Shown here: one piece after another, positions 45,059-54,816 of the stretch
Layout: each line of letters opens with the position of its first letter
Numbering within the stretch: position 1 is the stretch's first letter
NCBI RefSeq assembly: GCF_947494755.1
Contig: NZ_CANLVZ010000002.1
Coordinates: forward strand, 186,001 to 250,000
Direction of reading: 5' to 3'
From: an uncultured Tateyamaria sp.
GTDB lineage: Bacteria; Pseudomonadota; Alphaproteobacteria; Rhodobacterales; Rhodobacteraceae
DNA: 64,000 nt
Position numbers and translations under genes: made by a program
Notes under the pieces: generated by a model
What the model was told of the DNA's origin: nothing
Seen by the model: the letters and a program-made list of their open reading frames with translations, nothing else
Databases searched by the model: none

Positions 45059-47050
45059 TTACTGGTCAAGGAAGCTGCGTAGCTTGCGGCTGCGGCTTGG
45101 GTGCTTGAGCTTGCGCAACGCCTTGGCCTCAATCTGGCGGATCCGTTCGCGGGTCACGCTGAACTGCTGGCCGACCTCTTCGAGGGTGTGGTCGGTGTTC
45201 ATCCCGATGCCAAAGCGCATCCGCAGCACACGTTCCTCACGCGGGGTGAGCGAGGCAAGGACCCGCGTTGTCGTTTCCTTGAGGTTTTCCTGAATCGCGC
45301 TGTCGAGCGGCAGCACAGCATTCTTGTCCTCGATGAAATCACCAAGCTGGCTGTCTTCCTCGTCCCCGATGGGGGTTTCGAGGCTGATGGGCTCTTTGGC
45401 AATCTTCATCACCTTGCGCACCTTTTCCAAAGGCATTTGCAGCTTCTCTGCCAATTCCTCGGGGGTGGGTTCGCGGCCAATTTCGTGCAGCATCTGGCGG
45501 CCCGTACGGACCAGTTTGTTGATGGTCTCGATCATGTGCACCGGGATACGGATGGTGCGCGCCTGATCGGCGATGGACCGGGTGATCGCCTGACGGATCC
45601 ACCATGTCGCATAGGTCGAAAACTTGTAGCCGCGCCGGTATTCGAACTTGTCCACGGCCTTCATAAGGCCGATGTTGCCTTCCTGGATAAGGTCGAGGAA
45701 CTGCAAACCACGATTGGTGTACTTCTTGGCAATCGAGATCACGAGGCGCAGGTTCGCTTCGACCATCTCTTTCTTGGCCTGACGGGCTTCTTTCTCGCCC
45801 TTCTGGACCTGCTGCACGATGCGGCGGAATTCAGAGATGTCGAGGCCGACATATTGACCGACCTGCGCCATGTCACTGCGCAGCTCTTCGACCTTTTCGG
45901 CCGAGCGTTCGATGAACATCTGCCAGCCGCGACCCGTCTTGCCGCCCATTTCATCCAGCCAACCGGGATCAAGCTCGCGACCGCGATATGAGTCGACAAA
46001 TTCCTTGCGGTTGATACGGGCCTGATCGGCCAGTTTCACGATGGCACTATCGATCTGCATGATCCGACGGTTGATGCCATAAAGCTGGTCGATCAGTGCT
46101 TCGATGCGGTTGTTGTGAAGGTGCAGCGCGTTGACGAGCACGACGATCTCGGCGCGCAGTTTTTGGTAGGTTTCCTCATCACCGGTCGAGAACGTATTAT
46201 CCTCGTTCAGGGTCGCGGAAATCCGGCTGTCCTGCATTTCGCTCAGCATCGCGTAGTCGTTTGCGATCACATCGAGGGTCTCAAGCACTTGCGGCTTGAG
46301 CGCAGCCTCCATCGCGGCAAGCGACATGTTGGCCTGCTCGTCCTCGTCATCGTCGTCGTCATTGGCGATGGGGTTGCCGTCCGCGTCCAACTCGGGACTG
46401 GCTTGCGACTTGTCTTCGGTCGATGCGGTGGGCGCGGCATTCACGACAGGTTCAGAGACGCCTTCGCCCTCTTCGCCCATCTGGTCGCCAAATGTCGCCT
46501 CAAGGTCGATGACATCGCGCAGCAAAATCTCTTCGCTCAGGAGTTCGTCGCGCCAGATCGTGATCGCCTGAAAGGTCAGCGGACTTTCGCACAGGCCCGC
46601 GATCATGGTGTTGCGGCCGGCCTCAATCCGCTTGGCGATGGCGATCTCGCCCTCGCGGCTCAGCAGCTCGACGCTGCCCATTTCGCGCAGATACATCCGG
46701 ACGGGATCGTCCGTGCGGTCGAGTTTTTCCTGCCCCGTGGCCCCAAGCGTCAGATCACGCGTGCCTTCGGTGGCGACCACATCGGTCGAGCCTTTCTGCT
46801 CTTCCTCTTCGGCCTCTTCGTCTTCGATGATGTTGATGCCCATTTCGGAGAGCATCGACATCACGTCCTCAATCTGCTCGGAACTGACCTGATCAGGGGG
46901 CAGCACGGTGTTGAGCTGGTCGTAGGTGATGTAACCTTTTTCACGCGCCTCACCGATCATCTTCTTGACGGCGGCCTGGCTCATATCAAGCGAGTGCTCG
47001 TTGTCGTGATCGTCGGTCTTTGCGTCTTCGTTCGTGTCTTTCGCGGCCAT
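45059..47050 (-). CDS. rpoD: RNA polymerase primary sigma factor
   Basis: Housekeeping sigma-70. 663 aa: region 1.1 (about 25-85), [24 protein letters not shown] (region 1.2), a long acidic non-conserved region (about 170-400, typical of proteobacteria), region 2 with [20 protein letters not shown] and [20 protein letters not shown] (-10 recognition), region 3, and region 4.2 [20 protein letters not shown] (-35 recognition) at the C-terminus. Downstream of dnaG with a 128-bp leader that contains two inverted repeats. No rpsU upstream of dnaG. Confidence 0.97.
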   Translation of the reverse strand: MAAKDTNEDAKTDDHDNEHSLDMSQAAVKKMIGEAREKGYITYDQLNTVLPPDQVSSEQIEDVMSMLSEMGINIIEDEEAEEEEQKGSTDVVATEGTRDLTLGATGQEKLDRTDDPVRMYLREMGSVELLSREGEIAIAKRIEAGRNTMIAGLCESPLTFQAITIWRDELLSEEILLRDVIDLEATFGDQMGEEGEGVSEPVVNAAPTASTEDKSQASPELDADGNPIANDDDDDEDEQANMSLAAMEAALKPQVLETLDVIANDYAMLSEMQDSRISATLNEDNTFSTGDEETYQKLRAEIVVLVNALHLHNNRIEALIDQLYGINRRIMQIDSAIVKLADQARINRKEFVDSYRGRELDPGWLDEMGGKTGRGWQMFIERSAEKVEELRSDMAQVGQYVGLDISEFRRIVQQVQKGEKEARQAKKEMVEANLRLVISIAKKYTNRGLQFLDLIQEGNIGLMKAVDKFEYRRGYKFSTYATWWIRQAITRSIADQARTIRIPVHMIETINKLVRTGRQMLHEIGREPTPEELAEKLQMPLEKVRKVMKIAKEPISLETPIGDEEDSQLGDFIEDKNAVLPLDSAIQENLKETTTRVLASLTPREERVLRMRFGIGMNTDHTLEEVGQQFSVTRERIRQIEAKALRKLKHPSRSRKLRSFLDQ

Positions 47051-47078
47051 ACTGGGCTCCTTTACCGGGGCTCCTGAA

Positions 47079-47140
47079 CGATTCGCTTGCCCGAATCGCT
47101 GCCAGAATCATTTCGTGCCTAGGGTGATTCGGCCACCCTA
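47079..47140 (-). promoter_or_regulatory. rpoD leader with two inverted repeats
   Basis: Between dnaG and rpoD lie CGATTCG-CTTGCC-CGAATCG (47079-47098) and TAGGGTG-ATTCGGC-CACCCTA (47120-47140), both with perfect 7-bp stems. They could be operators, a leader structure, or (the outer one) a weak dnaG terminator. No clear -35/-10 pair is seen. Confidence 0.35.
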
Positions 47141-47178
47141 CTACACGCATTTTCCTAAGGAATCGCGGCCAAAACGCA

Positions 47179-49131
47179 TCAGTGTCCTGGCTTTGAATAC
47201 TTGATCTGCTCCATCAGAGCGGCAAACGCATCCCGTTCGCTGCGACTGATTCGGGCACCGTTGTGCCCTGTGTCGTATTCCGCGGTGTCCTCTTTCCCGC
47301 TCCGTGTCGCATTTTCCGCTGCAGCGGCGGCCTGGCTCAGCCGCCAAGTCACCCCTTCATCCGCAACGCCTTCCAGATCCTGCATCGCATCTGCAATCTC
47401 TGCATTCAGTCCTTTGGCCGCGCTGAGTTTCGCAAGCTCCTCGGCCACGGTCATACGGGCGAGGTCAGCATTGCCGGGTGTGCGGATACACGGGACAATT
47501 GCCAAATGGCGCGATGACAGCAGGTTATCAAGGGTATCAGGGCCCAGTGCGCTAAATATCTTTTCGCGCAACGCCTCTGCGCCCTCATGTGCATGGCGCA
47601 GAATCAGGTCGCGCAAGACGCCGTGGTCCGGGTCCGCGCAGACCAGCGTTTCCAGCCCGCTTTCGAATTCGTCCGCCACCTCAGGCGTACATATCAACGC
47701 CCCCAGAATTTTCGCCTCGGCAAGGTATTCTGTGACCCGCTCGCCGCCCGAGACAAGTGCCGAGGATTTGGTGCTGGGCATCGCCGGTTGTGGTGCGTTC
47801 TTCCAGCCCCGTCCAGTGCTGCGCCCCGGTGTGAAGGCGGGGCGTTGCGGGCGGAACAGGGCCCATCGCAAGTCCTTGATTTCCTGACCGTAATGCTGCC
47901 GGATCGACGGATCCGCAATCAGCTTGATCTTGTCACGCAACGCCTTGTCGAGTGCCGCCTTGCGTTCGGGGCTGTCAAAGGCACGCCCCTCGGTCTCGCG
48001 TTGCCACAGCAGCTTGACCATGGGCATGGCGTCATCCAGCAGCTTTTGCAACGCCCCCGCCCCTTGTGATTTCAGGAGATCATCCGGGTCCTGCCCCTCG
48101 GGCATCAACGCAAAGCGCAGCGACTTCCCGGCCTCAAGCGTAGGCAGCGCCAGATCGATCAGCCGCATGGCCGCGCGCAAGCCCGCCTTGTCACCATCCA
48201 GCGCGATGATCGGCTCGTCCGCGATACGCCACAGCATGGCGAGCTGGTGTTCGGTGACCGCCGTGCCCAAGGGCGCAACCGCCGCGCCGAACCCATGTTC
48301 GGCCAGCGCGATCACGTCCATATACCCTTCGGCCACGATCAGCGGCTGGCCCTTGCCCGCAGCGGTGCGTGCAGGACCGTGATTGTAAAGACTGCGGCCC
48401 TTGTCGAACAATTCAGTCTCGGGCGAGTTCAGGTATTTCGCGTTGTCATTGGGGTCCATCGCGCGACCACCAAAGGCCGTACAGCGCCCGCGCGCATCGC
48501 GGATCGGGAACATGATCCGGCCCCGGAACGTGTCATAGGGTTTGCCGCCCTTCTGGCTTGGTTTGGCAAGCCCCGCACCAAAGATCAGATCGTCCTCGAC
48601 CCCTTTGGCCTTGAGCGCATCCCAAAGGCCCTGCCACGCATCGGGGGCAAATCCGATCTCCCACCGGTCCTGTGCGCTCGCATCAAGGCCGCGCCGCTCA
48701 AGATAGGCGCGCGCGTCCGCAGCCACTCCGGTCTTGAGTTGCAGGCGAAAGTGCTGAACCGCCATTTCCATGACATCGGCCAGAAGCGTGCGCCGATCCG
48801 CCTTTTCCTGGGCGCGCGGGTCGCGTTCAGGCATGGGCATGCCCGCTTCGCCCGCCAAAATTTGGACCGCTTCCATGAAGCCGACATTCTCGGTCTCGCG
48901 CACAAAGCTGATGGCGTCGCCCTTGGCGTGACAACCAAAGCAATAATAATAGCCCTTGCGATCATCGACGTGAAAGCTGGCCGTTTTTTCATGATGGAAC
49001 GGGCACGGGGACCACAAATCCCCCTTACCCTGATTGGACTTGCGCGCATCCCACATCACTTTGCGCCCCACCACCTGCCCGATAGACAGGCGCGTGCGCA
49101 ATTCGTCCAGAAATCCAGGGGGCAGGCTCAT
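47179..49131 (-). CDS. dnaG: DNA primase
   Basis: Synthesises RNA primers at the replication fork. 650 aa: N-terminal CHC2 zinc site (Cys43, His46, Cys64, Cys67), the catalytic core with the TOPRIM block LIVAEGYMDVIALAEHG and IIALDGDKAGLRA (about residues 255-305), and a C-terminal helicase-binding region that is long and poorly conserved (about 445-650). ATG 49131 gives the family start MSLPPGFLDELRTRLSI. Immediately upstream of rpoD, as in the macromolecular-synthesis operon. Confidence 0.96.
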   Translation of the reverse strand: MSLPPGFLDELRTRLSIGQVVGRKVMWDARKSNQGKGDLWSPCPFHHEKTASFHVDDRKGYYYCFGCHAKGDAISFVRETENVGFMEAVQILAGEAGMPMPERDPRAQEKADRRTLLADVMEMAVQHFRLQLKTGVAADARAYLERRGLDASAQDRWEIGFAPDAWQGLWDALKAKGVEDDLIFGAGLAKPSQKGGKPYDTFRGRIMFPIRDARGRCTAFGGRAMDPNDNAKYLNSPETELFDKGRSLYNHGPARTAAGKGQPLIVAEGYMDVIALAEHGFGAAVAPLGTAVTEHQLAMLWRIADEPIIALDGDKAGLRAAMRLIDLALPTLEAGKSLRFALMPEGQDPDDLLKSQGAGALQKLLDDAMPMVKLLWQRETEGRAFDSPERKAALDKALRDKIKLIADPSIRQHYGQEIKDLRWALFRPQRPAFTPGRSTGRGWKNAPQPAMPSTKSSALVSGGERVTEYLAEAKILGALICTPEVADEFESGLETLVCADPDHGVLRDLILRHAHEGAEALREKIFSALGPDTLDNLLSSRHLAIVPCIRTPGNADLARMTVAEELAKLSAAKGLNAEIADAMQDLEGVADEGVTWRLSQAAAAAENATRSGKEDTAEYDTGHNGARISRSERDAFAALMEQIKYSKPGH

Positions 49132-49173
49132 CCCTTTAATATTGGGGCGCGGGCGGTCAGAGTCGAGTCCCGA

Positions 49174-49500
49174 CTATTGCTGCAAACACAGCTCGCTCCA
49201 AGCCGCGCTCAGATCCTCGTTGCGGATGATCTTGCGTTTTTGCTCGTAAACCCAAGGCGTGATCAGGGGGATCACGTTGTTGTACTTTTCGGGCCATGCG
49301 GGCGATTGCGCCATCACGTGCTCGGGCACGTTGCGCTCGGCGACCCGCTCAAGCCGGGCCTGCTGAACGGCGGCCACCACATCGGCCTGATAGCCGCAGC
49401 TCACCACTTTTTCGTCAACCTCGGGGGCTTCGGCTGTGTCTTGAGCCAGCGCAGGCAACGCGAGGATGAGGGCAAACAGGGTCACAAACAAGCGGGTCAT
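49174..49500 (-). CDS. Small secreted hypothetical protein
   Basis: 108 aa with a clear signal peptide (residues 1-19, cleavage after ALA-QDT), then an acidic stretch and two cysteines (VVSCGYQ about residue 35 and SELCLQQ at the C-terminus) likely to form a disulfide. Mature length is about 89 residues. Downstream of soxG on the same strand (39-bp gap) and 42 bp from dnaG. Not related to the 43-44 kb triplet by motif. Function unknown. Confidence 0.7.
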   Translation of the reverse strand: MTRLFVTLFALILALPALAQDTAEAPEVDEKVVSCGYQADVVAAVQQARLERVAERNVPEHVMAQSPAWPEKYNNVIPLITPWVYEQKRKIIRNEDLSAAWSELCLQQ

Positions 49501-49539
49501 GGCAAGCTCCGGTCAGATACGAGAATCATGGCGTCTCTT

Positions 49540-50085
49540 TTAGCGCCGTGTGGCGACGCTTGCCATGGCTCTCTCCAGATCGTGACGCAGAGTGCCGGCC
49601 ATCGACCGGAACACGAGGATCAGGAATGTATCCGCCCCGGTGCGGGTGATCGAGCCGTTCATATGCTGCACTTGGCTGCGCGCGGTGTGGCCACGCTTGA
49701 AGGTCGCCGCGCTCAGGTCCACAGGGATCAGCCGGGCCAGAACATCCTCGACATCTGCGCCTGAGAGTTCGACAGCACTCCATCCGTCGCTTTGATCGGT
49801 CAGGGCGGCATGCTCCGCCAGGCGCGCATCCACATGCGGTCCGGCCAGCAGCACCGTCTCGCGGCCAAACCAGATCGCGCGCCCGCCCTCTTTGCCCGTC
49901 GCCCGGTTTGGCGCAGGCCATGCAATCCCGTGGGCTTCCTTAAAGGCCGCTGCCGCAGCTTTGCCCTGCCCTTTGAGCGGCGCGATTGACGTCAACACGC
50001 CAAGGTCGACCTCGCGCAGCGTCACGCTGCCATGGGTCACGGGGGCCATCCCGTCAAACGGTGTCTTTGCGATCAACTCAGCCAC
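49540..50085 (-). CDS. soxG: Sarcosine oxidase gamma subunit
   Basis: Smallest catalytic-complex subunit apart from delta; 181 aa, GcvT-like fragment. Family features: GSVTLREVDLGVLTSIAPLKG, WFGRETVLLAG, SDGWSAVELSGADVEDVLARL and the C-terminal ILVFRSMAGTLRHDLERAM. I take GTG 50085 as start because the next ATG would remove the conserved N-terminus; it overlaps the soxA 3' end by 8 nt. Fourth gene of soxBDAG. Confidence 0.88.
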   Translation of the reverse strand: MAELIAKTPFDGMAPVTHGSVTLREVDLGVLTSIAPLKGQGKAAAAAFKEAHGIAWPAPNRATGKEGGRAIWFGRETVLLAGPHVDARLAEHAALTDQSDGWSAVELSGADVEDVLARLIPVDLSAATFKRGHTARSQVQHMNGSITRTGADTFLILVFRSMAGTLRHDLERAMASVATRR

Positions 50086-53011
50086 GGGTGCGTCCCCCTT
50101 CTGGGTCAAAGAACACCGGATCACACAAAGCCACCTGCGTCTGGATGCCCCGCAAATGATCCACCATATTCAGCGTTTCGCCATGCCGGCTCAGCCCGTC
50201 GCGCACAAAGCCCAGACCCATGTAATGCCCAAGGGTCGGCGAGAATGCGACCGAGGTGACATAGCCTTGATCGTGCGCGCGCACCGCCTCTTCGCCATCG
50301 GAATAGATATGCGCGCCAGCCGTCAGTTGTTTGACAGGTCCTACCGGTTTCAGACCCACCAACTGCTCCAACCCGTCCGCGTTCAACCCCGGACGGGCGG
50401 CCATGGTCTTGCCGATAAAATCCTTTTTCCGAGACAGCATCCGCCCCATCCCGATGTCCTGTGCCGTCACCCGCCCGTGGATTTCGGCATGGGTGATGAA
50501 CCCTTTTTCGATGCGCAGTACATTCAGCGCCTCCATCCCGTAGGCACCGCCACCGGCCCCCTCGGCCCGTGCGACCAACAGGCGGAACAGGCTATCGCCA
50601 TAGCGGGACGGGACCGCGATTTCATAGGCATGCTCGCCCGAGAACGAGATGCGGAACAAGCGCCCCGGCACACCTTGCACCGACACCTCACCGCAGGCCA
50701 TGAATGGCCACGCATCATTGTCGATGGGCGTATCCAGCACCCCGTTCAACAGATCGCGCGCTTTTGGTCCGGCCACCGCGAATTGCGCCCACTGTTCGGT
50801 GACGGAGATGATCCGCACGTCCCAATCGGGGCGCAGCGCTTGAGTGACGAACTCCAGATGGCGCATGACCTGCCCGGCGGCGGCTGTGGTTGTCGTCATC
50901 ACATAATGGTTGGGGCCAAGACGCGCTGTGGTGCCGTCATCCATCACGAACCCGTCCTCGCGCAACATCAGCCCATAGCGCACACGCCCCTCTTTGAGGG
51001 TCGAAAACATGTTAGTGTAGACAAAATCGAGCAACTTGGCCGCATCCGGGCCCTGAATGTCAATCTTGCCCAAGGTGGACACATCGCACACGCCCACGGC
51101 CTCGCGGACATAACCGACCTCGCGGTCACAGGATTGACGCCATGTGGTCTCACCCGGTGCCGGAAAGTAGGAGGGGCGATACCACATCCCCGCCTCGATC
51201 ATGGGGGCACCCGCTGCGATGGTGGCGGCGTGGCTGGTCGTCTTGCGCTCCGGCGCAAAGCCTTTGCCCTGCGCGCCAGCCCCGAAGGCCGCCAAAGCCA
51301 CAGGGACAAAAGGCGGGCGGAATGTGGTTGTGCCGGTTTCCGGAATACCGCGGCCTGACGCATCCGCGAGCAACGCCAGCGCGGTCACATTGGAATTCTT
51401 GCCCTGATCGGTCGCCATCCCTTGGGTGGTGTAGCGCTTCATATGCTCGACGGAGGTAAAATTCTCCTTGGCCGCTTGGCGCACGTCCTTCACGCTGACA
51501 TCGTTCTGGAAATCAAGCCAGGCGCGGCCCTTGCCGGGCACAGCCCACAGCGGGGCCACGCTGTAAGCGGTGTCGTCCGCCACGGGCAGGTCCACGTCCG
51601 CAACCTTCATGTTGATCGCCTCAAGGCACACCTTGGCCGCCGCAACCCCTTGCGCCAGACAGGCGGCCGTCGAAAAGGCACCGTTACAGGCACCAGCGGT
51701 TTCCATCCCCGGAATTGCACCCGGGGTCGGGACAAAGCTGGCAATCTCCTCGTTCCATATGGGACGCCCGTTCATGTGGCAGGTCATATGGACGGTCGGG
51801 TTCCACCCGCCGGAGACCGCCAGACAATCGGTCGCGATCTTTTGCGTGCCGGATCCGCTCTGTACCTCGATCCCTGTCAGACCCTTTCGCCCTGTCGAGC
51901 CGGTGACCATCGCGCCCGCAATCACGCGGTAGTCGCCAAGCGCCTTGGCCTCCGCGCGGCTGTCGATGACCGCCGCCACGTCCACGCCCGCCTCCTGAAA
52001 GTCCATCGCCGTGCGATGTGCGTCGTCGTTGTTGGCGAACACGCTGATCGCTTGGCCCGGGGCCACTCCCCAACGGTTGAGGTAGGCGCGCACCGCACCT
52101 GCGGCCATGATGCCAGGGCGGTCGTTGTTCTGGAACGCGATGTGACGCTCAATGGCCCCTGCGGCCAGAACTGCGCGTTTGGCGACGATGCGCCAGAACG
52201 TCTCGCGCACGCCGCCTTTGGGCACGCCGTCGATATGCTGACTGACCCGTTCCAACGCGCCATAGGTCCCACCATCATAGGCCCCCGTCACCGTGGTGCG
52301 TGTCATCAGGCGCACGTTGGGCATTTCGGCCAACTTCGCGGCCATATCCGCCGCCCACTCAGCACCGGGCATGCCGTCCACATGCAACGTCTCTGCGTTC
52401 AGACGGCCACCCATGCGGGCATCCTCATCCGCCAAAATCACATCAGCACCGGACTGCGCAGCGACCCAGGCCGCCATCAGACCGGTCGGCCCTGCGCCAA
52501 TGACCAACACGTCACAAAACGCATAGGCTTTCTCGTAATGATCACCGTCCTTCGTCGCGGCCAACGCGCCCAGGCCCGCCGCCCGACGGATCGCAGGCTC
52601 GTACACCTTTTCCCAAAACGCGCGCGGCCACATGAAGGTTTTGTAATAGAAGCCGGCCCCCAGAAACGGAGCAGCCAGATCATTGACGCTGAGCAGATCA
52701 AAGGCCAGTGACGGCCACGCATTCTGGCTGCGCGCCTCAAGCCCGGCATAGATCTCCTGCATGGTCGCCCGCACATTGGGGTCAGTCGCGCCGCCTTTGC
52801 CAATGGTGACCAACGCATTGGGCTCTTCCGATCCAGCCGTGAGGATGCCGCGCGGACGGTGATACTTGAACGACCGCCCCACCATGCGCACGTCATTGGC
52901 GAGCAATGCCGAGGCCAATGTATCGCCCTCAAACCCAGAATAGCTTTGCCCGTCAAAGCGAAACGAGACCGGACGTGACCGGTCAACACGGCCCTTGCCA
53001 TCGACCCTCAT
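50078..53011 (-). CDS. soxA: Sarcosine oxidase alpha subunit
   Basis: 977 aa. An N-terminal ferredoxin-like domain (FRFDGQSYSGFEGDTLASAL) precedes the NAD/FAD Rossmann domain (VIGAGPTGLMAAWVAAQSGA, about 170-190), and a C-terminal GcvT-like folate domain (about 600-970, with GEHAYEIAVPSRYGDSL) channels formaldehyde onto tetrahydrofolate. In the heterotetramer it binds NAD+ and THF, while SoxB holds FAD/FMN and oxidises sarcosine to glycine. Overlaps soxD by 4 nt and soxG by 8 nt. Confidence 0.95.
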   Translation of the reverse strand: MRVDGKGRVDRSRPVSFRFDGQSYSGFEGDTLASALLANDVRMVGRSFKYHRPRGILTAGSEEPNALVTIGKGGATDPNVRATMQEIYAGLEARSQNAWPSLAFDLLSVNDLAAPFLGAGFYYKTFMWPRAFWEKVYEPAIRRAAGLGALAATKDGDHYEKAYAFCDVLVIGAGPTGLMAAWVAAQSGADVILADEDARMGGRLNAETLHVDGMPGAEWAADMAAKLAEMPNVRLMTRTTVTGAYDGGTYGALERVSQHIDGVPKGGVRETFWRIVAKRAVLAAGAIERHIAFQNNDRPGIMAAGAVRAYLNRWGVAPGQAISVFANNDDAHRTAMDFQEAGVDVAAVIDSRAEAKALGDYRVIAGAMVTGSTGRKGLTGIEVQSGSGTQKIATDCLAVSGGWNPTVHMTCHMNGRPIWNEEIASFVPTPGAIPGMETAGACNGAFSTAACLAQGVAAAKVCLEAINMKVADVDLPVADDTAYSVAPLWAVPGKGRAWLDFQNDVSVKDVRQAAKENFTSVEHMKRYTTQGMATDQGKNSNVTALALLADASGRGIPETGTTTFRPPFVPVALAAFGAGAQGKGFAPERKTTSHAATIAAGAPMIEAGMWYRPSYFPAPGETTWRQSCDREVGYVREAVGVCDVSTLGKIDIQGPDAAKLLDFVYTNMFSTLKEGRVRYGLMLREDGFVMDDGTTARLGPNHYVMTTTTAAAGQVMRHLEFVTQALRPDWDVRIISVTEQWAQFAVAGPKARDLLNGVLDTPIDNDAWPFMACGEVSVQGVPGRLFRISFSGEHAYEIAVPSRYGDSLFRLLVARAEGAGGGAYGMEALNVLRIEKGFITHAEIHGRVTAQDIGMGRMLSRKKDFIGKTMAARPGLNADGLEQLVGLKPVGPVKQLTAGAHIYSDGEEAVRAHDQGYVTSVAFSPTLGHYMGLGFVRDGLSRHGETLNMVDHLRGIQTQVALCDPVFFDPEGGRTRG

Positions 53012-53271
53012 CGCGCCACCTCTGCGGTCAGTTCGGCGCTCTTCACCTCATGGGTGACAGTGTTGCGCACGACCTTTAGCCAGGCACCACACCCCGCATC
53101 ATGGCTCCAAAACTCCTCAAGATCCCCGGCAGGGTTCTCGCGCAAATGCAGATAGTGATCCCACGCCTCGACTCCCGCATCAGGCGCGGGACGATCCAGC
53201 ATCACCGCCGCGCCCTGATAGTAAAACTCACGCACATCCCGCGCGCCACAAATCGGACAAGGCAGTCGCAT
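53008..53271 (-). CDS. soxD: Sarcosine oxidase delta subunit
   Basis: 87-aa zinc-binding subunit. CPICGARDVREFYYQG (Cys5, Cys8), YLHLRENPAGDLEEFWSH and GCGAWLKVVRNTVTHEV match the family, which ligates one Zn2+ with three Cys and one His. ATG has GAGGAGAGGCCTG just upstream. It sits between soxB (83-bp gap with a terminator-like hairpin) and soxA (4-nt overlap). Confidence 0.93.
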   Translation of the reverse strand: MRLPCPICGARDVREFYYQGAAVMLDRPAPDAGVEAWDHYLHLRENPAGDLEEFWSHDAGCGAWLKVVRNTVTHEVKSAELTAEVAR

Positions 53272-53312
53272 CAGGCCTCTCCTCTGGGGCTGATCCCCGG
53301 CTTCATCTTGCC

Positions 53313-53331
53313 AAAAAAACTCCCGCCGGAG
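53313..53331 (-). terminator. Terminator-like hairpin inside the sox operon
   Basis: On the minus strand: CTCC-GGCG-GGAG followed by seven T, between soxB and soxD. The flanking GCCTCCGGCGGGAG and GGCAAGATGAAG match a tail element I recall as common after Rhodobacterales genes. Its short 4-bp stem suggests partial termination. Confidence 0.5.
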
Positions 53332-53354
53332 GCATCCAACATCTCGGTCTCTCC

Positions 53355-54608
53355 TTAGTGCAGGTTATGTTGCGAGCCGGTGGACTCTTCGTCCATGATC
53401 CCCGCCCCGGTGCGAAACCGATCCAGACGGTGGCGCACGGTGGTGGGATGCGGCGTGCCGGTGGCCAGCAAATGGGCAAAGGTGTGACCCGAGGCCGGCG
53501 TGGCCTTGAAGCCGCCATAGCACCAGCCGGTGTTGACGTACAAACCCTCGATGTCGGTCTTGTCCATGATGAAAGACCCATCGGGCGACATGTCCATGAT
53601 GCCACCCCAATTGCGCAGCACGCGGGCCTTACCGATCTGGGGCATCAGCGTGATGGCCGCCTCGGCGACATGCTCGACCAAGGGCAGATTTCCGCGCGCC
53701 GCATAGCTGGAATACATGTCGAGATCACCGCCAAAAACGAGGCCGCCCTTGTCGGACTGGCTGATGTAAAAGTGGCCCATGCCATAGGTGACCACGTGAT
53801 CCAGACAGGGTTTGAGGCCCTCGGTCACAAAGGCCTGCAACACGTGGCTTTCGATGGGCAGACGCATGCCCGCCATCGCCGCCACCTGGGAGGACCGGCC
53901 CGCAGCGACCATCCCTACCTTCTTGGCCCGGATCGGCCCACGCGTGGTTTGCACGCCTTTGACGACACCGCCTTCGACATCGATGCCCGTCACTTCGCAT
54001 TGCTGGATCAGATCGACACCGTGATCGCTGGCAGACCGGGCAAAGCCCCACGCGACCGCATCATGGCGGGCTGTGCCGCCACGGCGATGGTACAAACCGC
54101 CATAAATCGGAAACCGGGTCTGGTCGAAATCAATCATCGGCAGCAGCTTGCGCACGCCGTTCGTGTCCAGCATCTCGGCATCATCGCCGCGACCCATCAT
54201 CATATTGCCACGGCGCACAAAGGCGTCGCGCTGACCATCCGAATGAACCAGATTGATGATGCCACGTTGGGAGTGCATCACGTTATAATTCAGGTCTTCT
54301 TCCAGCCCCTCCCACAGCTTGAGGGAGTGGGAATAGAATTCGGAATTGCCCGGCAGCATGTAGTTTGCGCGCACAATGGTGGTGTTGCGGCCCACATTGC
54401 CGCCGCCAAGATAGCCTTTCTCGAGCACAGCCACATTGCGCAGCCCATGCACCTTGGCCAGATAATGCGCCGTCGCCAGCCCATGCCCGCCGCCACCGAT
54501 CAGGATGATATCATATTCGGATTTCGGCTCGGGGCTGCGCCAATGCGGACCCCATCCCTTGTTTCCGGTGAGCCCTTCCTTGAGAACCTTCAAGCCTGAA
54601 AAGCGCAT
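53355..54608 (-). CDS. soxB: Sarcosine oxidase beta subunit
   Basis: 417 aa FAD/FMN subunit carrying the sarcosine oxidation site. The dinucleotide-binding motif is IILIGGGGHGLATAHYLAK (about 35-53), the covalent-FMN/loop region NVGRNTTIVRANYML, and the C-terminal NTGWCYGGFKATPASGHTFA. ATG 54608 gives the family start MRFSGLKVLKEGLTGNKGW. First gene of soxBDAG. The 208 bp upstream, shared with a divergent secreted-protein gene, must contain its promoter. Confidence 0.95.
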   Translation of the reverse strand: MRFSGLKVLKEGLTGNKGWGPHWRSPEPKSEYDIILIGGGGHGLATAHYLAKVHGLRNVAVLEKGYLGGGNVGRNTTIVRANYMLPGNSEFYSHSLKLWEGLEEDLNYNVMHSQRGIINLVHSDGQRDAFVRRGNMMMGRGDDAEMLDTNGVRKLLPMIDFDQTRFPIYGGLYHRRGGTARHDAVAWGFARSASDHGVDLIQQCEVTGIDVEGGVVKGVQTTRGPIRAKKVGMVAAGRSSQVAAMAGMRLPIESHVLQAFVTEGLKPCLDHVVTYGMGHFYISQSDKGGLVFGGDLDMYSSYAARGNLPLVEHVAEAAITLMPQIGKARVLRNWGGIMDMSPDGSFIMDKTDIEGLYVNTGWCYGGFKATPASGHTFAHLLATGTPHPTTVRHRLDRFRTGAGIMDEESTGSQHNLH

Positions 54609-54816
54609 GCGCTCCCTCGCCCCCATATCCATCGGCGTTATTGGCTTTACACCATCAACATCTCAACTGATGTATCAAGCCCTCACCCCCGCGCCCGATC
54701 ACTTTTCGACACGGGCCGGTCTGGCAGCGACCGATCAGCATAAAGTGAGGTGAGGGGGGCTGTTTTGTATATGGGTTTTGCGGTTCAATAGATGCATTGA
54801 ACAACGAGGCCCCTCC

